The translations under genes were made by a program, and so were the position numbers. This document shows, in pieces, positions 22,554 to 34,745 of a DNA stretch of 64,000 bases; position 1 is the stretch's first letter; every line of letters starts with the position of its first letter. The DNA comes from Bombardia bombarda (Eukaryota; Ascomycota; Sordariomycetes; Sordariales; Lasiosphaeriaceae), in assembly GCA_030512295.1 (NCBI GenBank), contig JAULSR010000006.1, forward strand, positions 806,001-870,000, read 5' to 3'. Below the pieces are notes generated by a model. That model was not told the DNA's origin. It was given only the letters and a program-made list of their open reading frames with translations, and ran no database searches.

Positions 22554-25525
22554 CATTGAGGGGTTCTAATGATCTATGATCCCTCTCTCCCTACGTCAGC
22601 CTCAAACCCCACCTACTACCTACCTACCACACACACACTTATATGTAGGTAGCATGGAATGGAGCACCCCTCCACCTCCACCGTGTTTCGTCTTGCCATC
22701 CCGCCACTCACTCAGTCAGTCACTGACATTCAAAAAGTCGGTGAAGAGGACTAACAGAGTTTTTAAAAAACACTGTACTGAGGAAAGAAAACCTAGGAGC
22801 AAACCATAGGGCAGCCATGTCCCTGTCAATTTGTCTAATTCAGATCGAATATATGGGATTTACGTACTTGGTGAGTCTGCCGAATTCACGAATAAGGCAG
22901 GCAAGTGGAAAGAAAGGGCCAAGGGTCTGGGCAGGTAGGGTAGTCCTGGGGATCGGCAACCTGCTCCGAACCACCGCACGCTCGCATATCGCCGCCGCCG
23001 GAGTGCGTCCCGCTGCCCGTCCTGCAAACTGCAGAGAACAACTGACATGAGTCCAATTAGAAAGAGAAAGAAAAAAAAAGGCGCAAAACATTGTGTTTAA
23101 TGTTACATTATTCGTGAGAAATGGTATGCAAACATGACAAGAGTGTGTTTATACATGCAACCAACCACTCACTATCCTAACTTGGGCATATATGCCTTAG
23201 GCCTTGGGTACCTTGCCTTGAGATTTAAACACCATTCTTACTGGGTAGTATCTTGGGATTTTCTGGTGAAACCTGAGAATGCCTAGCCTGCCTGGCTATC
23301 AAGGTTACGAAAATGCATCGGGTAAGTGTCTATGAAGTATGACTAGGTAGGCGGTCTAAGTGAGGGAGAGGTACGGCGGTGCAGATTTGATCAACCAATA
23401 TGCATTCATTTCTTTCAGAGGCCTTTCGGCTTCCGTCCCAGAGATACAACTGCCACGCCACCTCACCACCTTACTTAGATCCCCCGAGTGCGGCGAGGCG
23501 AGGCGAGACAAGGCGAGACGAGATGATGGAATTGAGATGTGGGGAGAATGTAGACGGAGAGGGGGGGGAGTCGAGGTGAGGGGCAGAATGCAAGCAATGG
23601 GGCAGGCAGGCAAGACAGGGTTATTAGTCTCTGTTCTAGAATAGTAGGGAGGGGTGAAAGGGGCGACTCATCAAGATACAGATTTGCATCTCGTGGTTGT
23701 GGATAGGATGGGGCATCGTCATGGTATTTTTGACTCGGTCAATTTTGTTCTGACTTTTCTTTTTTTTCTTCTCTTGCATACTGTCTTCTCTGTTGCCCTT
23801 ATGTCTACTGTGGTGGTATGGGTAAATAAAACCTGTGGAGCAGGTACTGACAAGGGAGGTGCCAGGGTTGGGCGTGTGCGCGCAAGGGTTGGAAAAGGTA
23901 CAAAGCTCGGAAAAACATGGGTTTCGGCGTAAGCCACAGTACCTGACATGGGGTTTTTTTTTTCGCCCGCAACCACAGTATTTGCCTAAGTCTTTGCCAC
24001 TTCCGCATCACACACAAACATACCTCCCTAATAAAGGTCAACCATTGGGAAATTCTCCGACCTGCCAACACATCAGACCTCATCCTCCTCCCTTTTCTAT
24101 ACACCGCCTGCCGCCGGATGCAATGACAACTTTGCGCGCGCGGGGTAGAGAGGGCTTCTGCCAATACACCTACTATCTTCTGCCCTGAACTAAGGGAGGG
24201 GCACGGAATGCTACTTGCACAGTACCCTGCGTGCTTGTGCTTGTGCAGATTGCTTGTCCAAGGTAAGGTAAGGGGTTGTCGTTGGCTCGGTTCGGTCTGT
24301 TGGTTGGTTTTCGTCTGCCGGTTCTCAACAAGACCAGACGACCACCTCCTTTGGCAGGAACTCCCGTCTCGTCTCATCTCATTTCATAACGTCAAGGTAA
24401 GTCGCCTGTTAACCTATGCAAATCAAGTCTGTACATACCCGTATGTTTTCTGTTTTCGACAGTCGCTCGGTCGGTCCCTTCATTTGGTCATTTTAGTGAT
24501 TTCGGGGTTTCTCTTTTGCATCAGCCACACACACCTACTTTGTGCTACTGACCGAATTGAGTTGGGGGGATGGATGGGGTTGATCGAGTGCTACGCTGCC
24601 GAACTCAGCTACCCACTTATGCACCACCACCACCAGCCTTGTGTTTTTGGACCGAGGAGAAAGTCTGTTTCATACAAACGCTAAGGCAAGGTGGGTGGAA
24701 TTCCATCTGCGGGGAACTAACCAGTTCCTGTCCGAAAGAGGCTGCTTGCTAGACCAGCCAAAACCCAAAGGTTGGTTGAGTGAAAGAAAAAGGTTGAGGA
24801 TGATTCAACTGGGCTTTATCAGGGCTTTGGGTACATACCTGCCTGGGGATGAAGCTAATTCTAAGCTTTTGCTTCCTTGAGGTCAAAAAGCAATCATGGT
24901 TCAAAGAGCTTGGATGGTCAAGAAAAGGTATCCCATCCCGCGGCTACGAGATATTCACAATTGCGTCGCCGCTCGGTTACGTTTCGAAGGGCAAGATGCG
25001 ATTGCGGTCAAGTGCTGTCCCTTCCCGAGTTTGATGACTTCTTGGAGGCCAGCACGTTCCACGAAAGTGTAAACCCCGAATTTACATTTGGTACTTATCT
25101 AAGCTACGCCTTATGTAAGCGTTCCACGAGTGGAACTATTTGGCTTGAGACGCTCTGACCTTTTGCACATTGCGCATACTCATTTTGAGATAGATACCTA
25201 GATTGTAGTTTATTTTCCAAACTTTGACAGTGAGAAAAATATTTGAATCCTATCAAGGTGCTCAGGCACAGGCAAAAATGGAGGCAGGTCTCCCAAAGAC
25301 AGGTGAACAATCTATACCTTGGTTTCCTTCTGCCTCGTGGGTCCCACAGCGGCGTCCAAATGTTCAAGGCAATCTACAACTACTATCCTATCTATGACTA
25401 TCCCATCAATAACTATCCCATCTGTGACTAGCCCATCTTTAACCAAGAAAGTATCCCATCACTTACTTTGCTCTGCTGGCTGGTCTGAACTCTGAATTTA
25501 GCTTTGTAGTCTCCTATGCCATCTC

Positions 25526-25535
25526 ATTGGCCAAT
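25526..25535. promoter_or_regulatory. Palindromic CCAAT pair upstream of RET1
   Basis: ATTGGCCAAT puts a CCAAT box on each strand, about 220 nt before the RET1 ATG. CCAAT is the binding word of the fungal HAP/NF-Y complex. Use as a promoter element is inferred from position only. Confidence 0.35.
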
Positions 25536-25757
25536 TCTCGTCCCCCACCTCGCACTTACACGGTGGCTTAATCGCACCTCTTATCGGGAGGCGTGCCTGC
25601 CTTATCGCCGCTCGGCTCATCGCGGGGCTAAAATAATTCGAGGTCGCGCCCTGCGATTGCTTTCTTCCTAGGCCCAGTCATAACCTTGCGCTGCCGGCAT
25701 TCGCACGGGGCTTGCAAGCAACTGCAAGCACGGGCATTGCAAAGCAAGCAGCCAGAC

Positions 25758-28700
25758 ATGGTAGCAATCGACGACGGGTTCGAGGCCCTCCTCGAGCCCT
25801 TTTACAACGGCAAGAAGCTGACGGATCCCATCTCCACCAAGGAGGACAAATTCCAGCTGCTGCCCGCCTTCCTCAAGGTCAAGGGTCTCGTCAAGCAGCA
25901 CATCGACTCGTTCAACTTCTTCGTCAACCAGGAGATCAAGGACATCGTCAAAGCCAACCGCTTCATCAAGAGCGATCAGGAAGAAAAGTTCTGGCTCGAG
26001 TTCACCGACATCCACGTTGGCAAGCCCACCCGCAATGACTTCAACGACTTCAAGGCACGCAATGGGGTCACCCCCATGGAGTGCCGCCTGCGCGACATGA
26101 CCTACGCCGCCGCCGTCACCGTCGACGTCGTCTACTCGCGCGACAAGAAGAAGATCATCCGCAAGGGCGTCCCCCTCTGCCGTATCCCCATCATGCTCAA
26201 GAGCGCAAAGTGCTTCCTCAACGGCGCCAACAATACCGAGATGGAGATTATGAACGAGTGCCCCCTCGACCCCGGCGGTTACTTCATTATTAATGGTACT
26301 GAAAAGGTCATCCTCATTCAGGAGCAGCTCAGCAAGAATCGTGTCATTGTCGAGGCGGACGAAAAGACCGGCGGCGTCTCGGCTTCGGTAACAAGTTCCA
26401 CCCACGAGAGAAAGTCTAAAACCTACGTCGTGCTCAAGAAGGAGCGGATAACTCTGCAGCACAACGTTCTCGTCGAGGCCATCCCCATTGTCATTGTCCT
26501 CAAGGCTTTTGGTGGCATGTCTGATTACGAGATCATGGAGCTGGTCACTGGCGGCGACGCACGATATCAGGACGACTTCCTCATCAACTTTGACGAGGCC
26601 ACTAAGGCTGGAGTTTACACCCAACAACAGGCCCTGGAGTACATTGGCTCCAGAGTCAAGATGGGTGGTCCCAGGAATAGACAATTCAACCAGACCGCCC
26701 GGCGAAGCCCCGTCGAGGAAGGATTGGACGCTCTCGCAAACATTATTATCGCACATCTTACCATTGACGGCCTTGACTTTTACCCCAAGGCAATCTACAT
26801 CGCTATGATGGTCCGTCGTGTGTTGATGGCCGCTCAGAACCCAAAACTGGTCGACGATCGCGACTTTGTCGGCAACAAGAGATTGGAGTTGGCTGGACAA
26901 CTTCTCTCTCTTCTTTTCGAGGATCTGTTCAAGAAGTTCGTTTCGGACCTGAAGGGTAACATGGAACACTTTTTCAAGAAGCCCAATAGAACGTCTACCT
27001 ATGATCCTATAGGCCCCATCAGTGGTCAGGGCAACTACATCACGCAGGGCGTGAACCGAGCCATCCAGAGCGGAAACTGGAGTGTTAAGCGTTTCAACAT
27101 GAACAGAGCAGGCGTCACGCATGTTCTCAGCCGATTGAGTTACATCTCGGCTCTCGGTATGATGACTCGTATCAGCAGTCAGTTTGAAAAGACAAGAAAA
27201 GTCAGTGGTCCCAGAGCTCTTCAGCCCTCGCAGTGGGGTATGTTGTGTACCTCTGATACCCCAGAAGGAGAGGCCTGTGGTCTGGTGAAGAATTTAGCTC
27301 TCATGACCCATATCACGACAAACGTTGAAGAGGAGCCGGTTAAGAGGTGGATATTCAGCGTCGACTCTGGCGTTGAGCCCATCCGAAACTTCACAGGAAC
27401 AGAGATGCACAGGGAGGGTTCATACATAATTCATCTGAACGGTACGCCGTTTGCCCTGACTCGGTATCCCAAGCGGTTCTGCGCCAGGTTCAGGATGATG
27501 CGCCGCAAAGGCTGGATTTCCCCCTTTGTGAGCATTAACATCAACAGCCACTTCGCCGCGGTTCACATTGCCACGGATGAGGGGCGTATCTGCAGACCGT
27601 GTATTATCGTCAAGAACGGGCAGGCAAGGCTGAAGGCGGATCACCTTCGGCTCCTCCAGCTCGGCCAGGCAAACTTTGACGACTTCTTGACCCGCGGTGT
27701 CGTTGAATACCTCGATGTCAACGAAGAACAGGACGCGATGGTGGCGCTTTCAGAAGGCGATATCACACCGAACACAACCCATCTCGAGATCGAACCGTTC
27801 ACGATTCTCGGCGCCGTTGCAGGTCTCATTCCATTCCCCCACCACAACCAATCTCCGCGTAATACCTACCAATGTGCCATGGGTAAGCAAGCTATTGGCG
27901 CCATTGCGTTTAACCAGTTCAATCGGATAGACACCCTTTTGTACACGCTTGTGTACCCCCAGCGGCCCATGGTCATCACAAAAACCATCCAGCTCATCCA
28001 CTACGACAAGCTCCCAGCAGGACAGAACGCGACAGTCGTCGTCATGTCCTTCTCGGGCTACGATATCGAGGATGCTCTGGTACTGAACAAGGCGTCGTGC
28101 GACCGCGGCTTCGGACGTTGTCAAGTTTTCCGCAAGTACGCGGCCGAGCTGCAAAAGTACCCCAACGGGCGCAGAGACAAACTCGGAGGCGTCGACAAGA
28201 ACGAAGAGGGAGAGGTCATTGCCAAGCATGCCTCGCTTGACACGGACGGTCTCGCCATCGTCGGCTACCAGATCCACTCGGGAGAGACGATGGTAAAGAA
28301 GGAAACTCCCATCGATCAGAACTCCACTGGGATTGGCACGGATCGCGGCCCGGATGACTTCCGGGACGCCTCGATCAACTACCGGATCCCCGACCCAGCG
28401 TACATTGACAAGGTCATGATCTCGAACACGGAGCGAGATCATGCCATTATCAAGGTCCAGACGCGGCAGACAAGAAGGCCCGAGCTGGGCGACAAGTTCT
28501 CATCTCGCCACGGACAAAAGGGCGTGGTGGGCATTATCGTAGACCAGGAGGACATGCCCTTCTCCGACACGGGGCTCGTGCCCGACATCATCATGAACCC
28601 CCATGGTTTCCCCTCGCGCATGACGGTCGGCAAGCTCTTTGAGTGTCTGACGGGCAAGGCGTCGATCGTGCACGGGCGGCCGGAATACGGGTTCGGAGAC

Positions 28701-29228
28701 GCGTTCCGGTCGCATCCCGTCGAGGAGATGGGCAAGGTGCTGGTCGAGCACGGCTTCTCGTGGGAGGGCAAAGATTACTTCACCAGCGGCATCACGGGCG
28801 AGCCGCTCGAGGCGTACATCTTTAATGGGCCCATTTTCTACCAACGCCTGAAGCACATGGTGCAGGACAAGATGCACTCACGGTCGCGCGGGCCGATGGC
28901 TATCCTGACGAGGCAGCCGACGGAGGGTCGTTCGAGGGACGGTGGGTTGAGACTGGGAGAGATGGAGAGAGATTGTCTGATTGCCTATGGCGCGTCGCAG
29001 CTGCTGCTGGAGCGGCTGATGATTAGCTCGGACGGGACCCAGATTGATATCTGCCAGCAGTGCGGGCTGTTTGGGTACAAGGGGTATTGTCAGACGTGCA
29101 AGAGCACGAGGCAGGTGACGCAGATGACGATGCCGTATGCGGCGAAGTTATTGGTGCAGGAGTTGATCAGTATGAATGTTGGGGTGAGGTTGCAGTTGGA
29201 GGATGAGTTTCCGCATCCGAAGAAGTAG
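25758..29228 (+). CDS. RET1: RNA polymerase III second-largest subunit (RPC2/RET1)
   Basis: RET1 is the beta-like catalytic subunit of RNA polymerase III, which makes tRNAs and 5S rRNA. The product is 1156 residues in one exon, close to the yeast protein. The start MVAIDDGFEALLEPFYNGKK was chosen because it is the first ATG and matches the family N-terminus; the open frame further upstream begins only with TTG. Diagnostic Pol III segments are LLPAFLKVKGLVKQH, DPGGYFIINGTEKVILIQEQ, GMLCTSDTPEGEACGLVKN, SGYDIEDALVLNK (metal region) and RRPELGDKFSSRHGQKG (nucleic-acid channel). A C-terminal zinc site CQQCGLFGYKGYCQTC lies at about 1099-1114. Pol III identity, rather than Pol I or II, rests on the LKVKGLVKQH N-terminus. 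It converges with CTF4 downstream. Confidence 0.96.
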   Translation: MVAIDDGFEALLEPFYNGKKLTDPISTKEDKFQLLPAFLKVKGLVKQHIDSFNFFVNQEIKDIVKANRFIKSDQEEKFWLEFTDIHVGKPTRNDFNDFKARNGVTPMECRLRDMTYAAAVTVDVVYSRDKKKIIRKGVPLCRIPIMLKSAKCFLNGANNTEMEIMNECPLDPGGYFIINGTEKVILIQEQLSKNRVIVEADEKTGGVSASVTSSTHERKSKTYVVLKKERITLQHNVLVEAIPIVIVLKAFGGMSDYEIMELVTGGDARYQDDFLINFDEATKAGVYTQQQALEYIGSRVKMGGPRNRQFNQTARRSPVEEGLDALANIIIAHLTIDGLDFYPKAIYIAMMVRRVLMAAQNPKLVDDRDFVGNKRLELAGQLLSLLFEDLFKKFVSDLKGNMEHFFKKPNRTSTYDPIGPISGQGNYITQGVNRAIQSGNWSVKRFNMNRAGVTHVLSRLSYISALGMMTRISSQFEKTRKVSGPRALQPSQWGMLCTSDTPEGEACGLVKNLALMTHITTNVEEEPVKRWIFSVDSGVEPIRNFTGTEMHREGSYIIHLNGTPFALTRYPKRFCARFRMMRRKGWISPFVSININSHFAAVHIATDEGRICRPCIIVKNGQARLKADHLRLLQLGQANFDDFLTRGVVEYLDVNEEQDAMVALSEGDITPNTTHLEIEPFTILGAVAGLIPFPHHNQSPRNTYQCAMGKQAIGAIAFNQFNRIDTLLYTLVYPQRPMVITKTIQLIHYDKLPAGQNATVVVMSFSGYDIEDALVLNKASCDRGFGRCQVFRKYAAELQKYPNGRRDKLGGVDKNEEGEVIAKHASLDTDGLAIVGYQIHSGETMVKKETPIDQNSTGIGTDRGPDDFRDASINYRIPDPAYIDKVMISNTERDHAIIKVQTRQTRRPELGDKFSSRHGQKGVVGIIVDQEDMPFSDTGLVPDIIMNPHGFPSRMTVGKLFECLTGKASIVHGRPEYGFGDAFRSHPVEEMGKVLVEHGFSWEGKDYFTSGITGEPLEAYIFNGPIFYQRLKHMVQDKMHSRSRGPMAILTRQPTEGRSRDGGLRLGEMERDCLIAYGASQLLLERLMISSDGTQIDICQQCGLFGYKGYCQTCKSTRQVTQMTMPYAAKLLVQELISMNVGVRLQLEDEFPHPKK

Positions 29229-30025
29229 TTTTTTTGGTATTAGTTAAAAATTGTGTAACCGGGGACGGGAAAGGGGGAAAGGGGGAGAGGGGGGGGGGGG
29301 TTGTATTGATTTAATTACGTTGTCGGGGAGAACATGCTGATGATACCAATACCATTAGACTTTTTCTAGACCGTATTAAAAAAAAACATCCAAAAGAGAG
29401 GCTCTCAGCGTGCCGTAGGAACGAGTCCCTCTATAGCGTATTGGCTTCTAAACTTGCAGCAGTTGTTGGGGGTGAATTGGATGGGTACACTGGGTTGGGG
29501 TTAGTTATGTATGGTCAGCTGCGCATGAAGGACCTTTTGTACGGTACGTTGAGAGTTCTCCTTGAAAATGTCTTTGGAAAGAGATGCTTGTGCTTGGTTG
29601 TGTAACTGGCTGATGGGATAGTTGTGATTGGGATAGTTGCTGGGCGGAGGGCTTCTTATACTTTTTCTTTCCGTTACTTAAACAGTTGGTCAACACCGCA
29701 CCGACGATATTTAATGACATATGTGACGGTGGTTTGAAGCTCGTCGATAACCATCACGTTCCCAAATCTTTATATTTCCGAAACCAACCTATCGGTGGAC
29801 AATGGCATAACCCCGCCACCAGCAGAAGAGTAGCTCCCAACCTGCCTACTGAATTAGTCCATCTTATCGTCACTGCAGACGATTTCAACCAGCCAATTCA
29901 GCCCATCTGAACCAAGTATGCAGCTACACAAGACAAGCCAAGCTAAGATAAGGTAACCAACGCCAATATCAATTGAACTATACAAACCCTTTCATGCATA
30001 CATCACCACACCTACACCTCGCACT
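29229..30025. other. Intergenic between convergent RET1 and CTF4
   Basis: Holds two 3' flanks, including a poly-G run near 29289..29300. Nothing coding was recognised. Confidence 0.5.
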
Positions 30026-32794
30026 CTACGCAAAAACATCATCCTCCTCCTCCCCATCACTAAACCCATCCCCCCCATTCACCCTCCTCTCCCCCACCTC
30101 CCTGATCTTCTCCCCCAGAATCGTCCTTCCATACCGATCCGCCACTTTACCAGCCACCTCCACCATCCTGCCACTGCGATCCCTCATCAACATAACAGCC
30201 TCGAGCGCGCGCATGCCCCGATCCTCACCCTCGCGGCACTCGATGGCCAGCACCTGCAGCAGCGTCTTGTCAATCTCGAGCTCGAGCCGGGCTAGTGCAG
30301 CGCGTTGGCCGGCCGTCGACTTGGACGCATCCAGCAGGTCAGCCAGCTGCGCGGCGCGCAGGCCCTTGAGGAGGTATTCCTGCTCTAGTTTGCGCGTCTC
30401 GTTGTTGTTCTCATCTCCTTGTTCGTCACCATCATCCTCGTCTTCTTCAGACAGAGAATCAGCCATGTCCTGATCTTCATCGTCATCAAGTAGGGGATCT
30501 CTGCTCTTCCTCTCCTTCTTCTTCTTCTGCTTCTTCCCGCCTGCGGGCGCAGACGACAGCGGAATGGAAAACTCAAACTCGGACAGCAGCGGCCGGGGGA
30601 AGTAGGGGTACTGGTCGCCGCCCTTGAGGATGATGCAGTGGAACCTGTTGTCGGCGACGGCGATGGGGAAGTACGACTCCCGTTTCCTGCCCGAGGCCAG
30701 CCGCGGGAGGAGCTTGGTGTCAAGCAGGGGGATCCACGACGCCCGCGACGGCTGCCGCCAGTGCAGCAGCGTGAGCAGCGTGCCTGTTGAGTCGTAGATG
30801 CAGGGGTCCTATATATTAGATCATCAGCTCATGTTCACACACCAACCTCACAACAAACACAAACAAAAGAAGAAGGGAAAACTCACCCCCCCATCCGAAA
30901 AGAACACACTCCTAACCGTCACCCCCTCCGGCAACGCCACCGTGTCCTCATTCTGACAAATCTCATCCCTCTTCACATTCTGAATCGTATACAGCAACCT
31001 TGCCATCCCGTCCACCCCCACGGGCCCATTCCCCATCGTCAGCACATAGTCCCGCCAGCTCGCGCACGTCACCATCGGACTGCTCTTCGGTCTATACACC
31101 CGGTACGGGATGCCAAAGAGCGTATAGATCCTGACATAGTTCCCCGTCGTCGTCACCGTCACGAACGAGTCGCTCAGCGACATGGCCAGCACCGCCTCGC
31201 CTTTTGGCAGTTCAATGCGCCAGTCATTCCGCTGCGTCCACGTCTCGTGCGGGCGGTAGAAGACCACCGCGGGGACTTCGCCCTCGTCGCGCGGCGGGCA
31301 GCTGAACAAGGCGCCTTTGTCGTTCAGACAGGCCTTGTCGTAGAGGAAGGTGTCGGTGAAGTGGAAGTCGCGGTGGAACTCGTGGTCGTAGAACTCGACG
31401 GTGACGGTGTGGTGCGAGTCCTGGTCGACGGTCCAGACGAAGCCGATCAGGTTGAGGCAGAGGTACTTGCGGTTGCCGCGCCAGGGGGTCGAGCCGGGCT
31501 GGAAGGCCTCGTGGCGCTGCGCCACGGCTGCGACGAAGTTGCCGCGCTTGCTGGGGTGGAGGCCGGCCGCGAGCTCGTCCTCGGCGGGGCGCTTGCGGCC
31601 GGCGTTGAGGGTATACCCTGCGCCGTCATCGTCGACTACGAAGTCGTCTTCGATGTCGCCGTAGTTTTCGTCGAGGAGGTCGTCGAGGCTGTCGAGGGAG
31701 CCGCGGCGGGCCGCCGCCGGGCGCGAGGCGATTTGTTTTTGGTGCTGGCCGTTCAGCTCTGCTGTGGCGGGAGCAGTGGTGACAGGCCGCTTGCCGTTGG
31801 CGGAGATGTCGGCGAGGGGGTCGTGGATGAATGGAGCGGGCTGTCGGGGGAGGCGCAGCAGGGAGAGGAACTGCTCGGATACAAAGTCGGGGCAGATGAA
31901 GACCTCGCCGTCAGAGGTGGTGAAGGAGGCCAGGTTCTTGGTCGGGTGCCAGGCGATGTCTATGACGTTGGGGTACTCGTACCGTGCGACGACGCTCATG
32001 TCGCGCGAGGACCAGATGATTATCTTCCTGTCTTTCGCGGCGGTGGCGAGCAGGGCGCCATTGGGGGACCAGGCCAGCGCGGTGATGTCGCCGTCGTGGG
32101 CGTCGGAAAACGCCCGCTGCTTCTCCCAGTCGTTCTTAGAGATGACCTGCAGGTCGCGCGTCGGCGTGGGCACGGCGAAGGCGCGCCCGTCGGGGTGCCA
32201 GGCGACTTTGGTGCACGACTCGGACTCGGTCTCGACGCGGCCAATGACGTTTTCGACCTTGCGGATCAGCTCAGGGTGCTCGGCGGTCAGCGAGTAGATG
32301 TAGACGATGCCGTCGGTGCAGGAGAGGGCGAGCAGGGAGCCCTTGGGGTCGAAGGCGAGGTGCTTGGTGGGCCGGCCGTGCTCCTTGAGGGTGCGCAGCT
32401 TAGTGTTGTCATCGACTTGGACGAGGCGCACGCTCAGCTCGTCGCTGGCGACGGCGCACCACTTGGCGTCGGGGGAGAGGGCGACGTCGCGCACGGGTAG
32501 GGAGGTGCGCAGCAGGAAGCGGTCAAACATGTTGTTGTCGAAGGTGTAGAGGCTGACGGTGCCGTCCTCGGAGCCGGCGACGAAGAAGTCATCGGAGGCG
32601 GCGACGGCGGTGTTTTGCTCTTGGCAGTCGTCGATGTTGGTGGGCTCGCCGTCGAAGCCTGTCTTGTAGATGCGGATGGTGTTGTTGGACCCGACCGTCA
32701 CCAGCTTGGTGCCATCAGGCGTGTAGGCGCAGTGGGTGGCGCCCTGGGTGTGTGCTGGCCGAGGCCGTGGGCGCGAGGCGATGAGGGAGGACAT
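30026..32794 (-). CDS. CTF4: Ctf4/SepB/Mcl1 replisome adaptor
   Basis: Ctf4 (AND-1, Aspergillus SepB, fission yeast Mcl1) is a trimeric hub that tethers the CMG helicase to polymerase alpha and other partners and supports sister-chromatid cohesion. Exon 1 (32794..30887) and exon 2 (30808..30026) flank a 78-nt intron (GTGAGT...ATATAG, phase 0), giving 896 residues. N-terminal WD40 repeats start MSSLIASRPRPRPAHTQGA and include DITALAWSPNGALLATAAKD. An acidic linker with DENYGDIEDDFVVDDD follows. The SepB beta-propeller domain includes STPWRGNRKYLCLNLIGFVW and, across the splice, SDGGDPCIYDSTGTLL. The C-terminus is a lysine/acidic stretch plus helices (EQEYLLKGLRAAQLADLL), without the HMG box of animal AND-1. 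It shares a 638-nt upstream region with the next WD40 gene. Confidence 0.94.
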
Positions 32795-33432
32795 GGTGGT
32801 GATGGTGACGGTGAAGCTGCCCTTGGGTTGTGGCTAATGGGGAGGAGTTTACTGTTTTATGTGTACCATAGCACGAGGTTATGCTATTATCGTTGAGGGC
32901 CAAATTTGAGAGTTCTGTCGACTTTATGGTCCCTTGTAATGAATCAATTACACTTGAACCAAAGGTGGTGATGTTTTTCAGCTCTCGTGTCTGTCGGTCT
33001 GGGAGACGCGTCGAACCCGCGTTTTCAATTTAGATCTTGCGAATGGACAGGGGTCGCGTCTGCTAGCAAAAGTACGCCCCACTCACCCCACCACTCCTTC
33101 CCTCTCCCCTCCCCCCTGTCCCCCTTGCCCCTTCCCCGCGCTAAGCACACCCCTTTTCCTTCGCTTTCGTTGACGGTTGCCAGGTGCCCCCCGACTGACA
33201 AATTGGGAGCTCCTCCTGACTGCATGCATCTAACCTCCAAGTCGGGTATCTGCACCCAAAAATATCGCCGCCATCCAAGTGAGACAGCAGTAATCGAGTG
33301 AATAAGAAAAATCAGGCAGCACACTTGATCTTATACTATCTCATCCCGCATGAGAGGAGGATAACCATTCCCCCACATCCTCTCATTTGCGCTCACCCTC
33401 TCTTCAAATAATCACCCCCCCAAGTGAAAAAG
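32795..33432. other. Shared promoter region of CTF4 and a WD40 gene
   Basis: The 638 nt between two divergent starts holds a pyrimidine-rich stretch (about 33075..33140) on the plus strand and TATC/CTATC words near 33330. No gene was seen. A bidirectional promoter is inferred. Confidence 0.45.
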
Positions 33433-34745
33433 ATGCAGTCCTCAGACCCCGGCCACTTTTTCGAGACCGAGTAAGCAAACCTCCCTTCACATTATTTACT
33501 TGTCACTCACATTATCCATCTAGTGCCGAGCAGCTCACCCGCAAAAGGCGAGCGGCCAAGGCGGGCAACAAGTATGGCAACCCCATCCAGCTCAAGTCCA
33601 AGATCCTCGCCGCCGTCGTCGACCCGCGGGCGCCCTCATCCGCCATCTTTGTCGCCGAATCCGCCGGCTCAGTCCGCAGAATCGACCTAGACGTGTGTCT
33701 TCCTTCTATCCCCTCCCTCAATATCAATATCCAACTCTTATTTATTGTATAGACCTCCTCAACAACCCCCACCTACCGCGGCCCCACCGCCCCCGTCTGC
33801 TCCGTCGCCGTCTGCCCCCTCACCCTCACCCTCTATGCCGGCTCCTGGGACAAGTCCATCTACTCCTGGTCCCTCACCTCCCCCTCCCAACCATCCCGCA
33901 AATACACCGCCCACAGCGACTTTGTCAAAGCCCTCGTCTGCACCACCCTCTCCGGGCGCCCCGTCCTCATCTCGGGCGGCGCCGACAAGAAGATCATCGT
34001 CTGGGACACCACCACCCACGCCCGCCTGCACACCCTCCAGGACAAAGATCACTCCTCCGCGGGCATCATGCTCTCCCTGCAAGACCTCGCCATCGACCAC
34101 CACGCTTCTTCGTCTCCTGACGAAATCATCCTCGTCAGCGCCAGCTCCGACCCGCACATCCGCCGCTGGCGCATCACCCTCGACGCGTGGGAACAGCTCT
34201 CCGAGCCGGACCCCGCCACGCCGGGAAGCGAGCGCCGCACCATCCTCGAGCACGAGACGACTGTCTATAAACTCGTGCTAGGGTCGCATGATGATGATGG
34301 TGATGATGGGGGAGAGGTGGACCTGTACACGTCCAGCGGCGACGGCACGGCAAAGTGCCTGTCGCGGCTGAAGGGGTTCGCAGCCGACGACACGTTTCAT
34401 CATGGCGGGCACGTGCGCGCCGTGGCGGTGACGGACCAGTGGGTTGTCACGGCGGGGCGGGACGAGGATGTCAAGTTTTGGGATCGGGCGACGGGCAAGC
34501 TGCATTGTGTGCTGGAGGGGCATTTCGATGAGGTGACGGAGCTGTTGGTGCTGGGGAATGCGCGGAGTAGAGGGGGCAGCGAGCAGCGGGTGTGCAGTGT
34601 GGGCATTGACGGGACGGTGAGGACGTGGCCGGTTGTGAGGGGGGAGTTGGATGCGTTGGCGGGGGAGCAGGAGAGGAAGAGGGGGGTGGGGATGAGGATG
34701 AGAAGGAAGAGGAGGAGAAAGAGAAGAAGGAGGGTGGGCTGTTAA
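33433..34745 (+). CDS. WD40-repeat protein, C-terminus out of frame
   Basis: A conserved fungal WD40 protein of unknown role. Exons 33433..33470, 33524..33692 and 33753..34745 are joined by introns of 53 and 60 nt with matching phases, giving 399 residues as sequenced. N-terminal MQSSDPGHFFETDAEQLTRK precedes repeats with LYAGSWDKSIYSW, LISGGADKKIIVWD, LVSASSDPHIRRWR, VTAGRDEDVKFWD and VCSVGIDGTVRTW. The last residues (RKRGVGMRMRRKRRRKRRRR) come from reading an acidic, Glu-rich segment in the wrong frame. The -1 frame from about 34690 instead encodes GLLTMDEEAELDALLMEDDD and stops at 34798, the tail expected from recalled homologues. A one-base loss in the G-run at 34681..34686 explains this. 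The domain call is strong; the gene end is doubtful. Confidence 0.82.

Larger units (their letters stand above)
17839..25757. other. 7.9 kb gene-free interval between PUF and RET1
   Basis: The two flanking genes diverge from this interval. No frame within it has a recognisable domain or consistent splicing. It is crowded with simple sequence: GGCTGG tandem words (about 18307..18362), a poly-G run (19082..19095), (GT)n (19531..19554), (CAG)n (19844..19879), a poly-T run (22401..22418), (CTTG)n (22433..22449), (AGTC)n (22530..22553) and recurrent TAGGTAGGTA-type words. It could be long leaders, non-coding RNA or regulatory DNA; the sequence does not decide. Confidence 0.5.

Noticed and set aside
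25668..27122. Minus-strand open frame of 484 codons over RET1
   Set aside because: Antisense shadow of a highly conserved polymerase subunit.
31247..32500. Plus-strand open frame of 417 codons over CTF4
   Set aside because: Antisense shadow with biased Val/Gly/Glu composition and no domain.
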